A DNA stretch of 64,000 nt from Reyranella sp. (GCF_004296935.1 NZ_SCVH01000105.1:1-64000); one strand, 5' to 3'. Positions 34,231 through 43,956 are shown, counted from the first letter of the stretch. The notes: generated by a model not told the origin, from the sequence alone. Numbers and translations: made by a program.

Positions 34231-35457
34231 TCACTCCTTCTTCCGGCAGCGCTCCGGAAGCGGCGGCACGGTCGTCGACGATCGCAGCGCGGCCAGCGCC
34301 GGCGTCAGCAGGGCGTTCGCCATGACCTGCTGGCCGGCATAGTTGGGATGCACGGAATCGGCGAAGAGCTGCAGCTTCTCGCCCTTGTCGAAGATACGGG
34401 TCAAATCGATGTACTTGCCGCGATGCGGGCTGGCCGCGACCTTCTCGAGCAGCAGGGCGTAGATCTCCGTCATCCGCTTTTGCGACAGGATGTCGTCGCT
34501 CCCGGTGCCGAGGCGTCCGGCCGTGACCGCGCGCGCGGGCTGGACGGCCACGAGACAGGGCTGGCCGCGCGCCTCGCAGGCGCCCAGCACCTCGTTCATG
34601 TTCTCCGTATAGATGTCGGTGATCGCGTCGGCCTGCTTCCTGAAGACGGCATCGTCGTTGTTGAGTTGCCGCCGGAACTCGCTGACATGGCCGTTGAATT
34701 CGTTCTGGAGGATGGTGTGTGCGATCGCACTGTGGCGGGCGAGCCACCAGATGAAGCCGTCGTTGAAGAGCTGGCTGTAGCGCAGTCCGAGCTGGAACGG
34801 ATCGCCGGGGCGCACGGCAGAATTCGCCGGAATGGTGACGTCGTTGTAGCCGTTGACGAACAGCACCAGGCTGGCGCGCCGCGGCGCCACCGCAAGATGG
34901 TAGGCGAGCTTCTCCTGCACCGAGACGAAGCCGCCCATGGCGCCGTTGAAGACGTAGACGTCCTGGCGCCGCAACCTGTCGCGCAGCAGGCCTTCCAGCC
35001 TGGCATGCCAGGTATCGGGTGTTTCATCGGCCGAGAAGCCCTGGGCGACGGAGCCGCCCAGGACATGGACCAGCGTGGCGCCGGGTTCTGCACAGGTGAT
35101 GCGGTCGATTTCGGCGGCGTTGTAGCGCGAGTGTCTGTGGGCGAAGAGAAAGTCGGTCAGCGTCGTCGAAGAGCGGGGCGGCGTCGTCGCGGCATCGTAG
35201 TACAGGCCGAATCGCGCCTCGTGGTAGCCGAGCGCCACGGGCCCGCCAGGCACATAAGGTAGTCGCTCGTTCGGCATCAGGTAATGGTAGTCGCCCGAGA
35301 CGAACACGGGCTGGTAGGGGCGCCGGTATTGCAGGGTCTCGAGGTCGAAAAAGGTGCGGGCGACGATTTCCGCGGCAACCGCTGACACGGCGAGAATGCC
35401 CAGCGTTGCGCCGATCGCCCGGGCCCAGTTGCGGGCCGGCTTGCCCTGTCCAGTCAT
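34231..35457 (-). CDS. Membrane-anchored SGNH/GDSL-type hydrolase
   Basis: A 408-residue protein with one N-terminal signal anchor (AIGATLGILAVSAVAAEIVA) and a periplasmic SGNH domain. Visible blocks: I, LGGSVAQGFSADE with the nucleophile Ser near residue 136; II, FNGAMGGFVS; III, VNGYNDV; V, DSVHPNYAGQQ with the Asp and His near the C-terminus. Members remove or add acyl groups on envelope sugars. Opposite strand to the glycosylation block but adjacent, so it may act on the same product. Its start faces serC with a 129-bp shared promoter region. Confidence 0.78.
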   Translation of the reverse strand: MTGQGKPARNWARAIGATLGILAVSAVAAEIVARTFFDLETLQYRRPYQPVFVSGDYHYLMPNERLPYVPGGPVALGYHEARFGLYYDAATTPPRSSTTLTDFLFAHRHSRYNAAEIDRITCAEPGATLVHVLGGSVAQGFSADETPDTWHARLEGLLRDRLRRQDVYVFNGAMGGFVSVQEKLAYHLAVAPRRASLVLFVNGYNDVTIPANSAVRPGDPFQLGLRYSQLFNDGFIWWLARHSAIAHTILQNEFNGHVSEFRRQLNNDDAVFRKQADAITDIYTENMNEVLGACEARGQPCLVAVQPARAVTAGRLGTGSDDILSQKRMTEIYALLLEKVAASPHRGKYIDLTRIFDKGEKLQLFADSVHPNYAGQQVMANALLTPALAALRSSTTVPPLPERCRKKE

Positions 35458-35502
35458 GAGTCTTTTTCACACGTTTTACCGGCCTGCGACAATCGCCCCG
35501 GA

Positions 35503-35530
35503 TTGACCGCAGCAGCGACCGCCCTTATAC
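35503..35530 (+). promoter_or_regulatory. Sigma-70 promoter of serC
   Basis: TTGACC (35503-35508) and TTATAC (35525-35530) are spaced by 16 bp and lie 57 bp before the serC start, which has GGGAGAGG as ribosome site. Both hexamers are close to consensus. Confidence 0.6.
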
Positions 35531-35586
35531 GGGCCGCGGGCCACGCTCCCCCACCGGAGTGCAGCTCTTCTGTAAGGGAGAGGTAA

Positions 35587-36756
35587 ATGATGAAGCCGAA
35601 TATGCGTCCGGCGTGTCCCGACTTTTCGTCCGGACCCTGCGCCAAGCGTCCCGGATGGACGCCCGAAGTCCTCAAAGATGCCGCCACGGGGCGGTCCCAT
35701 CGTTCCAAGCTCGGCAAGAAGAAGATTGTCGAGGCCGTCGATCGCACGCGCGCGATCCTGGGCATTCCCGCCGACTACCGCATCGCCATCGTGCCCGCCT
35801 CGGATACCGGCGCCGTCGAGATGGCGCTGTGGTCGCTGCTCGGCGCCCGGCCCGTCGACATGTTGACCTGGGAAAGTTTTGGCGAGGGCTGGGTCACCGA
35901 CGTGGCCAAGCAGCTCAAGCTCAAGGACGCCCGCGTGCTCAAGGCGCCCTACGGGCAGATCGCCGACCTGAAACAGGTCGATTGGAAACACGACGTCGTC
36001 TTCACCTGGAACGGCACGACCTCGGGCGTGAAAGTGCCGAACGGCGACTGGATCGCCGCGGACCGCGAGGGGCTCGCGATCTGCGACGCGACCTCCGCCG
36101 TCTTCGCCATGGATCTGCCGTGGCAGAAACTCGATGTGGTTACCTGGTCGTGGCAGAAGGTGATGGGCGGGGAGGGCGCACACGGCATGCTGGTGTTGAG
36201 CCCGCGCGCCATCCAGCGGCTCGAAAGCTACACGCCAGCCTGGCCGATGCCCAAGATCTTCCGCCTCACGTCGGGCGGGAAATTCTCCGAGGCGATCTTC
36301 AAGGGCGACACGATCAACACGCCGTCGCTGCTCTGCGTAGAAGATGCGATCGACGGCTTGCGCTGGGGCGAGAGCGTCGGTGGGCTGAAGGGCCTGACGG
36401 CCCGCTCCGAGGCCAATCTCGGCGTGCTCGAGAAGTTCGTCGCGGCGCGGCCGTGGGCGGCCTTCCTGGCGGCCGACAGGGCGATCCGTTCGAACACCTC
36501 GGTCTGCCTCGTCATCACGGCACCCTGGTTCACCGCACTCGCAGCCGACAGCCAAGCGGCGGCGGCCAAGAAGATGGCCGATCTCCTGGAAACCGAGAAG
36601 GCCGGCTACGATGTCGGCTCGTATCGCGACGCTCCGCCGGGCCTGCGCATCTGGTGCGGCGCCACGGTGGAGGCGAGCGACCTCGAGGCGCTGCTGCCCT
36701 GGCTCGACTGGGCCTATGGCGAGATCGAGCGCGAATTCGGCAAAGCAGCGGCCTGA
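35587..36756 (+). CDS. serC: Phosphoserine aminotransferase
   Basis: A 389-residue fold-type I PLP enzyme that makes 3-phosphoserine from 3-phosphohydroxypyruvate; it belongs to the form found in alphaproteobacteria. It begins [18 protein letters not shown], and the PLP lysine is in [15 protein letters not shown] near residue 194. ATG 35587 with its GGGAGAGG site is preferred; ATG 35590 is next to it. It is followed 11 bp later by serA, so the two form the serine operon. Confidence 0.93.
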   Translation: MMKPNMRPACPDFSSGPCAKRPGWTPEVLKDAATGRSHRSKLGKKKIVEAVDRTRAILGIPADYRIAIVPASDTGAVEMALWSLLGARPVDMLTWESFGEGWVTDVAKQLKLKDARVLKAPYGQIADLKQVDWKHDVVFTWNGTTSGVKVPNGDWIAADREGLAICDATSAVFAMDLPWQKLDVVTWSWQKVMGGEGAHGMLVLSPRAIQRLESYTPAWPMPKIFRLTSGGKFSEAIFKGDTINTPSLLCVEDAIDGLRWGESVGGLKGLTARSEANLGVLEKFVAARPWAAFLAADRAIRSNTSVCLVITAPWFTALAADSQAAAAKKMADLLETEKAGYDVGSYRDAPPGLRIWCGATVEASDLEALLPWLDWAYGEIEREFGKAAA

Positions 36757-36767
36757 GGAGCAGAAAC

Positions 36768-38351
36768 ATGGCGAAGCCCAAGGTCCTCATCTCCGATGAG
36801 CTTTCCCCGCGCGCTGTCGAGATCTTCTCGGAGCGCGGTTGCGACGTTGATTTCAAGCCGGGTCTCAAGCCCGCCGAGCTGCGTGCCATCATCGGCAACT
36901 ACGAAGGCCTCGCGATCCGGTCGGCGACCAAGGTCACGGCCGAGGTTCTGGCCGAGGCCAAGAAGCTCAAGGTCGTGGGCCGCGCCGGCATCGGCGTCGA
37001 CAACGTCGACATCAAGGCCGCGACCGCGCACGGGGTGGTGGTCATGAACACCCCGTTCGGCAATGCCATCACCACCGCCGAACATGCCATCGCGCTGATG
37101 TTCGCCGTCGCCCGCCAGGTGCCGGACGCCAACACCAGCACCCAGGCCGGCAAGTGGGAGAAGAACCGCTTCATGGGCGTCGAGCTCAGCTTCAAGACGC
37201 TGGGCCTGATCGGTTGCGGCAACATCGGCTCGATCGTGGCCGAGCGGGCGCTCGGCCTGAAGATGCGCGTGCTGGCCTACGATCCGTTCCTGAGCGACCA
37301 GCGCGCCGCCGAGTTGGGCGTCGAGAAGGGCACGCTGGACCAGGTGCTGGCGCGTGCCGATTTCATCACCGTGCACACGCCGCTCACCGAGCAGACCAAG
37401 AACATCCTGAGCCGCGCCAACCTGATGAAGACCCGCAAGGGCGTGCGCGTCATCAACTGCGCCCGCGGCGGGCTGGTCGACGAACTGGCGGTGCGTGACC
37501 TGCTGGTCTCCGGCCATATTGCCGGAGCGGGCTTCGACGTCTTCACCGTGGAGCCCGCCAAGGAAAGCGTGCTGTTCGGCGCGCCCAACCTCGTCTGCAC
37601 GCCGCATCTCGGCGCGTCGACGCTCGAGGCGCAGGAAAACGTGGCGCTGCAGGTGGCCGAGCAGATGGCCGACTACCTGCTGACCGGGGCGGTGACGAAC
37701 TCGCTCAACATGCCCAACGTTTCGGCCGAGGACGCGCCGCGGCTGGCGCCCTACCTCGACCTTGCGCAGAAGCTCGGCTCCTTCGCCGGCCAGCTCACCG
37801 ATACCGACATCAAGGCGGTGTCGATCGAGTACGAGGGCGACGTGGCGGGGCTCAACGTCAAGCCGCTGACGCAGGTGGCGCTGATGGGCGTGCTGCGGCC
37901 GCAGCTCGATTCGGTGAACATGGTCAATGCTCCGGTCGTTGCCCGCGAGCGCGGCATCGAGGTCGCCGAGGTCAAGCACGAGCGCACCAGCGACTACCAT
38001 TCGATGATCCGCCTCTCGGTGACGACCGAGAAGTACATCCGCTCCGTGACCGGCACGCTGTTCGGCGGCAAGCACCCGCGCATCGTCGAGATCAAGGGTA
38101 TCGAGATCGACGCCGCCTTCGCGCCGCACATGCTCTACATCACCAACGACGACAAGCCGGGCTTCATCGGCCGCCTCGGCACGCTCCTGGGCGAGAGCAA
38201 GGTCAACATCGCGACCTTCCATCTCGGCCGCGACAAGCCCGGCGGCTCGGCCATCGCCCTGGTCCAGGTCGACCAACCGATCTCGTCGGCCCTGATTGGC
38301 CAAATCGCCGCCGTCGAGGGTGTCGTGCAGGCCAAGGTGTTGGGGTTCTAG
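36768..38351 (+). CDS. serA: D-3-phosphoglycerate dehydrogenase
   Basis: A 527-residue long-form enzyme for the first step of serine synthesis. The NAD site is GLIGCGNIGSIVAERALGLK near residue 147; NCARGGLVDE and CTPHLGASTLEAQ carry catalytic Arg and His. Residues about 320-445 form the intervening (ASB) domain and the last 80 the ACT domain that usually senses serine. GAGGAG precedes ATG 36768. The stop is 8 bp from the stop of the convergent autotransporter gene. Confidence 0.95.
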   Translation: MAKPKVLISDELSPRAVEIFSERGCDVDFKPGLKPAELRAIIGNYEGLAIRSATKVTAEVLAEAKKLKVVGRAGIGVDNVDIKAATAHGVVVMNTPFGNAITTAEHAIALMFAVARQVPDANTSTQAGKWEKNRFMGVELSFKTLGLIGCGNIGSIVAERALGLKMRVLAYDPFLSDQRAAELGVEKGTLDQVLARADFITVHTPLTEQTKNILSRANLMKTRKGVRVINCARGGLVDELAVRDLLVSGHIAGAGFDVFTVEPAKESVLFGAPNLVCTPHLGASTLEAQENVALQVAEQMADYLLTGAVTNSLNMPNVSAEDAPRLAPYLDLAQKLGSFAGQLTDTDIKAVSIEYEGDVAGLNVKPLTQVALMGVLRPQLDSVNMVNAPVVARERGIEVAEVKHERTSDYHSMIRLSVTTEKYIRSVTGTLFGGKHPRIVEIKGIEIDAAFAPHMLYITNDDKPGFIGRLGTLLGESKVNIATFHLGRDKPGGSAIALVQVDQPISSALIGQIAAVEGVVQAKVLGF

Positions 38352-38359
38352 CGGCTCAT

Positions 38360-41300
38360 TCACCACGTCATGCGCAGGCCGGCGGAGAAGGCGTGGTTGT
38401 CGGTGCCGGTGCCGACCTCGCCGTCGTAGCGAAAATAGATCGAAGTGTTCTCCGCAATCGCGGTGCCGGCGGCGAATCCGAGGGCAGCGGAGTCGCGCTG
38501 AGGGGCCGCGCCGAACACGGTGAAATTGCTGCCCGGTGCGCCGGCGAACGAGGCGGTGACAGGCCGCGAGGTGTCGGCATATTCGTGGGCCCAGCCGAGG
38601 CGAACCTGCAAGGCGAGCCTGTCGCGCCAGCCGGCGTCGAGGGCCCCCGCGAGTTCCATGCCGATCGTGCTGCGCACCGAGTTGGTCGTCTGCTGCGCGA
38701 CGTTGAGGCTGAGCGAGCCCGCGCCCGTCTCGTTGAAAGCGGCCTGGTTGTTGTTCACGCCTTGCAGGCGGGCGAACGGTGTCAGCGAAGCGGCGGCCTG
38801 TTCGTAGATGCCGATCCTGTAGCCGGCCTCGACCTGGCCGACGAGCTGGCTGGCGCCAGCATGGCCCGTCGCCGTGCGGGGCTGCAGGCCCGGGATGGCG
38901 ATCATGCGGGTCATCTGGTTGTCGTTGTAGCCGTAGCCCGCCTGGGCATCGAGGTAGAACGCCGCCTGGGTGAAGGAAGCGTAGAGGCTGGCCTGGTAGC
39001 TGTCGCTGGTGCCGCGGCCGCTGAAGCCGCTCAGCCACTGATTGCCGCTCGAGAAGCCGATGCCGAGGCCGACGAGGAACTGCGGAGCGAGGCGATAGTC
39101 GGCGCCGGTGGCCATGCCGCCACCGTTGTAGGTAAGTGTCGAGGCGTTGCCGTTGCCGGCGACGCTGCCGGTGCCGCCCAGCGCGCTGCCCCATAGGCTC
39201 CACGGGCTCGGGCTTTCATCACCATCGGGGCCATCGCAGGCGACGTCGCAGACCTGGGCCAGGGCGACGCGAGTGCCGCTTCCCGCCCCACCGCGCGACT
39301 GCCTCATCTGCTGGCCGATGGTGTTCATGAACAAGAAGCTGCTGCCGACATTGGCGGTGCTGAAGCCCGAATAGTTCTGGCCGCTGAGGGCATCCATGGC
39401 GGCCTGGCCCTGGGGCAGGCTGAGCGTCGCCATGGTGCCGATCACCGTGGCGAAGTCGCCGCCCGAGCCCGCGACGCTGCGGTCGAGCACGCCGCCCACG
39501 GCCCGCTGGTTGGCGCTCTGCGCGCCGGCGGCGAAGCCGCCGGGCTTCAGCGTCAGGTAGACGTTATTGGAGTCGTAGCCGAGCGAAGCCTGGAGGAAGG
39601 GATAGTTGCTGGTGACGCCGGCATAGGTGCCGGTGACGCCACCAGTGGCATTGAGGATGGTGTAGGTCGTGCTGGGCGCATAGACGCCGGGGTCGGCCAA
39701 CGCCTGGACCGTGCCGCCGTTGATGGTGGCCGTGCCCGGCGCACCGGTGACGTTGGTGCGATCGGCCTGGCCCGCGGCATTGGCCTCGACCTGGTAGGTG
39801 CTGCCGGCATTCTGGGTGAAGGAGCCGACGATGTTCAGCGTGCCGATCGAATTGCCGGGCGCCATGACGCCGCCGTTGGACACCGTGCCGGTGATGGTGC
39901 CGACGCCACCGAGGTTGCCGCCTGCGCCCACCGTGACGTTGCTGGTGATGCTGCCGTTGATGGCGAGCCGGCCGCCCGAGACCGTGGTCGGGCCGGTGTA
40001 GGTGTTGGCGCCGGTCAGGTTCAGCAGGCCGGCACCGCTCTTGGTGATGCCGCCGGTGCCGGTGATGGTCGTGCTGAGCGTTGTGTTGGTGGCATCGTCG
40101 GCGATCAGATTGCTGCCGCCCAGCGAGATCGTGCCGCCGCTGCCCGCCAGCGAGCCCACCGTCAGGTTGAAGCCATTAAGGTCGAAGATTCCGCCGTTCA
40201 CCGTGAGCGCACCCATCGTCGGCAGCGCCGTGGAGCTGCCCAGGCGGAAGGTGCCGGCCGATACGGTCGTGCCGCCCGTGTAGCTGTTGCTGCCCGACAC
40301 CGTGAGCACGCCGGCGCCGATCTTGGTGAGGCCGCCGCTGCCCGACATGTTGCCGGCGTAGGTGCCGGCGCTGGCCTGGTCGAACACCACCGAGGCGTTG
40401 TTGACGATGGCGCCCTGCAGGCTGGTGGTGTGGCCCTGCAGGACGCCGCCCGACACCGTCGTGCCGCCGGTGTAGCTGTTTGTTCCGGTCAGGATCACCG
40501 TGCCCGCCCCCAGCTTGGCGAGGCCGCCACTGCCCGACATGTTGCCGGCATAGGTGCCGTTGCTGGACTGGTTGAAGGCGACCGAAGCATTGTTGACGAT
40601 GGCGCCTTGCAGGCTGGTGGTGTTGCCCTGCAGTGCGCCGGCCGAGACGGTCGTGCCGCCAGAGTAGGTATTGGCACCCAGCAGGGTGAGCGTGCCGGTA
40701 CCCTGCTTCACGAATGCGCCGCTGCCAGTGATGGCCGCCGAAAGCGAGGTGCTGCTGGCGCTGTTCGCGGTCAGCGTGCCGGTGCCCAGCGCCAGCGTGC
40801 CGCCGGTGCCGGAGAGAGCGCCGACCGTCTGGGTATGGCCATCGAGGTCGAAGATGCCGCCGTTGATCGTGAGCGCGCCGGTCGACAGCAACGACCCGCC
40901 GGCGCCCAGTCGCAGCGTGCCGCCGTTCACGACGGTGCCACCGCTATAGGTGTTCGCGGCGCCCAGTTCGAGCTTGCCCGAGGTGAGCGTGAGCGAGTTG
41001 GGTCCGGTGATGACGGCGTTGATCCTTGCCGTTCCCGTTCCGCCTACGGCAAAGCTCGTCGCGCCGAACAGGTAGGTCGGCAGGGTCGACAGGAAATTGT
41101 CGGACAAGGTCACCGGCCCCGTCAGCGCGACACCGGATGTCGAACTGCCGCTGACGCCACCGCCTGTGGCGACATTGCCGGTCCAGGCATAGCCCACGTA
41201 ACCGTTGTCGTAGTCGTAGAGATAGTCGAATCCGGCGAAGAACTCGCGGCCGGTGTTGAGGTAGATGTTCGGGCTGCCGACGTTGACCGCGGTCACGTTG

Positions 41301-42199
41301 CAGGGAACGACCGTTGGCGCCACCGGCGTCGGGCAGCTGGTGTTCGAGTGCCCCTGGGCCTTGAATCCGTAGGACGCGCCCTGGCCCGGGAACGTGACCA
41401 GGATGTCGGTGCCGTTCGGCGCGAAGAAGCCGCTGCGCAGGCCCGTGCCGGGCGGCGGCGTCAGGAACGCGTAGTTGATGCCGGCGTCCTGCAGGACGGT
41501 GCCGCTGCCGCTGATGCCGTTCACCGAGACGGTCATGCCGGTGGCGTTCCAGTCGATGGAATTCTGGACCAGCTTCACCATGGCGAAGCCCGAGTTCGCG
41601 CTGGCCGGGACGCCGAGCGTGACCCCGGTGTTGCTGATGATGTAGCCCTTGGTGGATACGCCGTCGACGTTGAGGAACGGATTGGCGGAGACGGGAATGG
41701 GGGTGGCGGGGTCCGCGCCGTTGCCGCGATTGTAGCCGACGCCCATGTAGAGCGCGTCGGCCTGTTGCTCTGTGTAGAGCACCCTGACGGTCGCGGTTGC
41801 GACGGGAAGGGTGCCAACACCCGGATTCGGGTTATAGATCTGCACTGTCGTGTCGTAGTACGTCCCGGTGTAACCGACGCCGCTGCTGCTGTAGGACTGG
41901 CTGCCGGGGCCGACCTTGACGTTGCCCGGGGCATTCGGATTGAAATAATCCCGCCCGACGACGATGCCGGTCGAGCCGGTGTCCATCGTGGCTGCGACGG
42001 GTGTGCTTACCCTGCCGCCGGGCAGCAGGATGTTGATCGTGCCTGGATTGTTGGGCCCCATCGGCCCGTTGGCGTATTGCACCGAGATGCCGGTACCGCT
42101 GTACTGGTTCCACGACTGCGCTCGAGCCTGCTCCGAAGCCGCCGCGGCGGTGGCGAGCCACAGGCCTATGCCGGTGATATACGGCCTGCAGACAGTCAT
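38360..42199 (-). CDS. Autotransporter with pepsin-like N-terminal domain
   Basis: A 1279-residue complete autotransporter. Residues 1-28 are a signal peptide (cleavage after ARA/Q). Residues about 30-340 resemble a bilobal A1 aspartic protease: MDTGSTGIVV with D73, a flap-like SGVGYTGTYYDTTVQI, ADALYMGVGYNRG matching the pepsin DGILGL segment, VLQDAGINYAFL with D238 at the second catalytic position (165 residues after the first, 183 in pepsin), and REFFAGFDYLYDYDNGYVGYA matching the C-terminal strand. The second triad is DAG where pepsins have DTG or DSG, so activity is uncertain. Residues about 350-850 are PATR beta-helix repeats; the last 300 are the barrel, ending RMTW. It is a close paralogue of the gene at 1-4777. 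Confidence 0.85.
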   Translation of the reverse strand: MTVCRPYITGIGLWLATAAAASEQARAQSWNQYSGTGISVQYANGPMGPNNPGTINILLPGGRVSTPVAATMDTGSTGIVVGRDYFNPNAPGNVKVGPGSQSYSSSGVGYTGTYYDTTVQIYNPNPGVGTLPVATATVRVLYTEQQADALYMGVGYNRGNGADPATPIPVSANPFLNVDGVSTKGYIISNTGVTLGVPASANSGFAMVKLVQNSIDWNATGMTVSVNGISGSGTVLQDAGINYAFLTPPPGTGLRSGFFAPNGTDILVTFPGQGASYGFKAQGHSNTSCPTPVAPTVVPCNVTAVNVGSPNIYLNTGREFFAGFDYLYDYDNGYVGYAWTGNVATGGGVSGSSTSGVALTGPVTLSDNFLSTLPTYLFGATSFAVGGTGTARINAVITGPNSLTLTSGKLELGAANTYSGGTVVNGGTLRLGAGGSLLSTGALTINGGIFDLDGHTQTVGALSGTGGTLALGTGTLTANSASSTSLSAAITGSGAFVKQGTGTLTLLGANTYSGGTTVSAGALQGNTTSLQGAIVNNASVAFNQSSNGTYAGNMSGSGGLAKLGAGTVILTGTNSYTGGTTVSGGVLQGHTTSLQGAIVNNASVVFDQASAGTYAGNMSGSGGLTKIGAGVLTVSGSNSYTGGTTVSAGTFRLGSSTALPTMGALTVNGGIFDLNGFNLTVGSLAGSGGTISLGGSNLIADDATNTTLSTTITGTGGITKSGAGLLNLTGANTYTGPTTVSGGRLAINGSITSNVTVGAGGNLGGVGTITGTVSNGGVMAPGNSIGTLNIVGSFTQNAGSTYQVEANAAGQADRTNVTGAPGTATINGGTVQALADPGVYAPSTTYTILNATGGVTGTYAGVTSNYPFLQASLGYDSNNVYLTLKPGGFAAGAQSANQRAVGGVLDRSVAGSGGDFATVIGTMATLSLPQGQAAMDALSGQNYSGFSTANVGSSFLFMNTIGQQMRQSRGGAGSGTRVALAQVCDVACDGPDGDESPSPWSLWGSALGGTGSVAGNGNASTLTYNGGGMATGADYRLAPQFLVGLGIGFSSGNQWLSGFSGRGTSDSYQASLYASFTQAAFYLDAQAGYGYNDNQMTRMIAIPGLQPRTATGHAGASQLVGQVEAGYRIGIYEQAAASLTPFARLQGVNNNQAAFNETGAGSLSLNVAQQTTNSVRSTIGMELAGALDAGWRDRLALQVRLGWAHEYADTSRPVTASFAGAPGSNFTVFGAAPQRDSAALGFAAGTAIAENTSIYFRYDGEVGTGTDNHAFSAGLRMTW

Positions 42200-42410
42200 T
42201 CGTTGCTTTCCACGCCCTCTGCCTTGTCGCGAAATGAATATGCGCCTCGGTTGCGTTTTCGCCAGCGATGAACTACCCGGAATGAGCCAGTCGGTTCTTC
42301 AAAATGGGCGGCTCAGGGTTCGTCCTGCTTCGGGTCGGCATGAGAAAAGTTTCCTCGCGCCGGGCGAGATGACGGCGCTATCGTCGCCGCGATGAAACAG
42401 AGGTGTGCCG

Positions 42411-42962
42411 ATGGCCCGTGTCAGTGAAATCGAGGAGGACGGCGGCGATCCGACCTTGAAGGCGATCTTCGACCGCCAGCGCGAGATGTTCGGCGGCCTG
42501 CTCAATCCCACCAAGGTCCTGGCACACTGTCCGCCGATCCTGCGCGCCGCCGGCCTGCTCGGCCAGTCGATCGAGCAGTCTGGCCTGCTGCCCAAGGGCC
42601 TGCCGGCGCTGCTCTACGTGCGGGTCGCCACCATCAACGGCTGTCCGTTTTGAATGGACATAAATTCCAGCCGTGTGCTGGAAACCACTGAAGGCGGGAT
42701 GGAGAAGCTCGCGGAAGTCACGGACTGGCGCGACAGCAAGCTGTTCAGCGAGGCCGAGCGGCTGGCGCTCGAATATGCCGAGCGCATCACCTACACCGAC
42801 CGACAAGTCGACGATGCGCTCGTCGACAAGTTGAAGAAACACTACAGCGATGGCCAGATCGTCGAACTCACGGCGGCGATCGCCATGGAGAACTTCCGCT
42901 CGAAGTTCAATCCGCCGCTGGGCATCGAGGCTCAGGGCTTCTGCATGGTTCCGAAACGGTAG
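42411..42962 (+). CDS. Carboxymuconolactone decarboxylase/AhpD-family selenoprotein (TGA at codon 81 read as Sec)
   Basis: One frame runs from ATG 42411 to 42962 with a single in-frame TGA at 42651-42653. Both halves match one CMD/AhpD-like protein of 183 residues: RVATINGCPF before the TGA and MDINSSRVLETTEGGMEKL after it, ending IAMENFRSKFNPPLGIEAQGF. In this family the site is CxxC, so TGA sits exactly where the second, redox-active Cys belongs: C78-P-F-U81. A hairpin suited to a bacterial SECIS starts 12 nt after the TGA. Such proteins act as peroxidase or disulfide reductants. A downstream start at 42654 has no ribosome site. The alternative is a nonsense-mutated gene. The 211 bp upstream hold no other gene. 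Confidence 0.8.
42651..42683 (+). promoter_or_regulatory. UGA Sec codon and bacterial SECIS hairpin
   Basis: After the TGA at 42651-42653, TTCCAGC (42665-42671) pairs perfectly with GCTGGAA (42677-42683) around the loop CGTGT. The loop begins 18 nt after the TGA and has G in its first two positions, which fits the described bacterial SECIS rules (short apical loop, early G, about 16-37 nt spacing). Confidence 0.7.
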
Positions 42963-42978
42963 CTGACGGCGAGAGCCT

Positions 42979-43956
42979 TCACTCCATCTGGACGTTCAGT
43001 GCCTTCAGCTTCTTGCCCCAGAAGGTGTGCTCGTCGACCACGAACTTGGTGAAATCGGCACGGCTGCGGTTGGGCGGCAGTTCGAGGCCGTCCTTGGCCA
43101 GCGCCCCGGTGTATTTCGGGTCCTTCATCGCCGCGACCGTCTCCTTGTGGATGCGGTCGAGGATGGCGTCGGGCGTCTTGGGTGGCGCGAACAGGCCGTG
43201 CCAGCCGGTGACGGCCACATCGACGCCCTGTTCCTTGAGCGTCGGCACGTCGGGCAGGGAGCTCACCCGCTTGTCGCCGGTCACGGCAAGGGCCTTGAGC
43301 TTGCCGGCCTTGATCTGGCCGACCGCAGGCGGCAGCGAAGAGAAGTTCATGGTGATGATGCCGCTGATGACATCGAGCAGCGCCGGCCCCGTGCCTTTAT
43401 AGGGCGCATGCGTGAGATCGATGCCGGCTGCCTCGGCGAACAGCGCGCCGGCCAGGTGGTTGTTGCCGCCGACACCCGACGAGGAATAGGTGAGCTTGCC
43501 TGGCTCCTTCTTGGCGAGCGCGATCAACTCCTTGACGTTGTTGGCCGGCACGCTCGGGTTGACCGCCAGCACGTACTGGTAGTCGGTGGTCTGGATGATC
43601 GGCACCAGGCCCTTCAGCGTGTCGATCGAGCTCTTGAGCACATGCGGGTTGGTCACGACGTTGGTGCCGACGGCGTAGAAGATCGTGTAGCCGTCCGGCT
43701 TGGCTTGCGACACGAAGCGCGCGCCGATCGCGCCGGCCGCACCCCCCTTGTTCTCGACGATCACCTGCTGGCCGAGAAGCGGCGTCAGCAGATGGGCGAG
43801 TTCGCGGGCCACGATGTCGGCGCCGCCGCCGGCGGCATAGCCGACGACGAAGCTGACCGGCTGTGTCGGCCAGGCGGCCTGGGCCTGCAGGGACGAGGGC
43901 AGGACGAGCGCGGTCGAGCCGAGTGCGAGCGCATGGCGGCGAGTAATTGTATTCAT
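42979..43956 (-). CDS. Bug-family (TctC) tripartite tricarboxylate transporter receptor
   Basis: A 325-residue periplasmic binding protein. The N-terminus (MNTITRRHALALGSTALVLPSSLQAQA) is a signal peptide with a twin-arginine pair. The family hallmarks follow: WPTQPVSFVVGYAAGGGADIVAREL and ENKGGAAGAIGARFVSQAKPDGYT. Bug receptors bind carboxylates or similar small acids; no TctA/TctB partner is seen in the window, as is usual for the many orphan receptors. It lies 97 bp downstream of the TcuA-like flavoprotein gene on the same strand with a palindromic repeat between, so a tricarboxylate substrate is plausible. Confidence 0.92.
   Translation of the reverse strand: MNTITRRHALALGSTALVLPSSLQAQAAWPTQPVSFVVGYAAGGGADIVARELAHLLTPLLGQQVIVENKGGAAGAIGARFVSQAKPDGYTIFYAVGTNVVTNPHVLKSSIDTLKGLVPIIQTTDYQYVLAVNPSVPANNVKELIALAKKEPGKLTYSSSGVGGNNHLAGALFAEAAGIDLTHAPYKGTGPALLDVISGIITMNFSSLPPAVGQIKAGKLKALAVTGDKRVSSLPDVPTLKEQGVDVAVTGWHGLFAPPKTPDAILDRIHKETVAAMKDPKYTGALAKDGLELPPNRSRADFTKFVVDEHTFWGKKLKALNVQME

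Noticed and set aside
42654-42962. Independent 102-residue gene starting right after the TGA
   Set aside because: No ribosome site, and its sequence is the C-terminal half of the same CMD domain in the same frame; read-through with Sec explains both halves.
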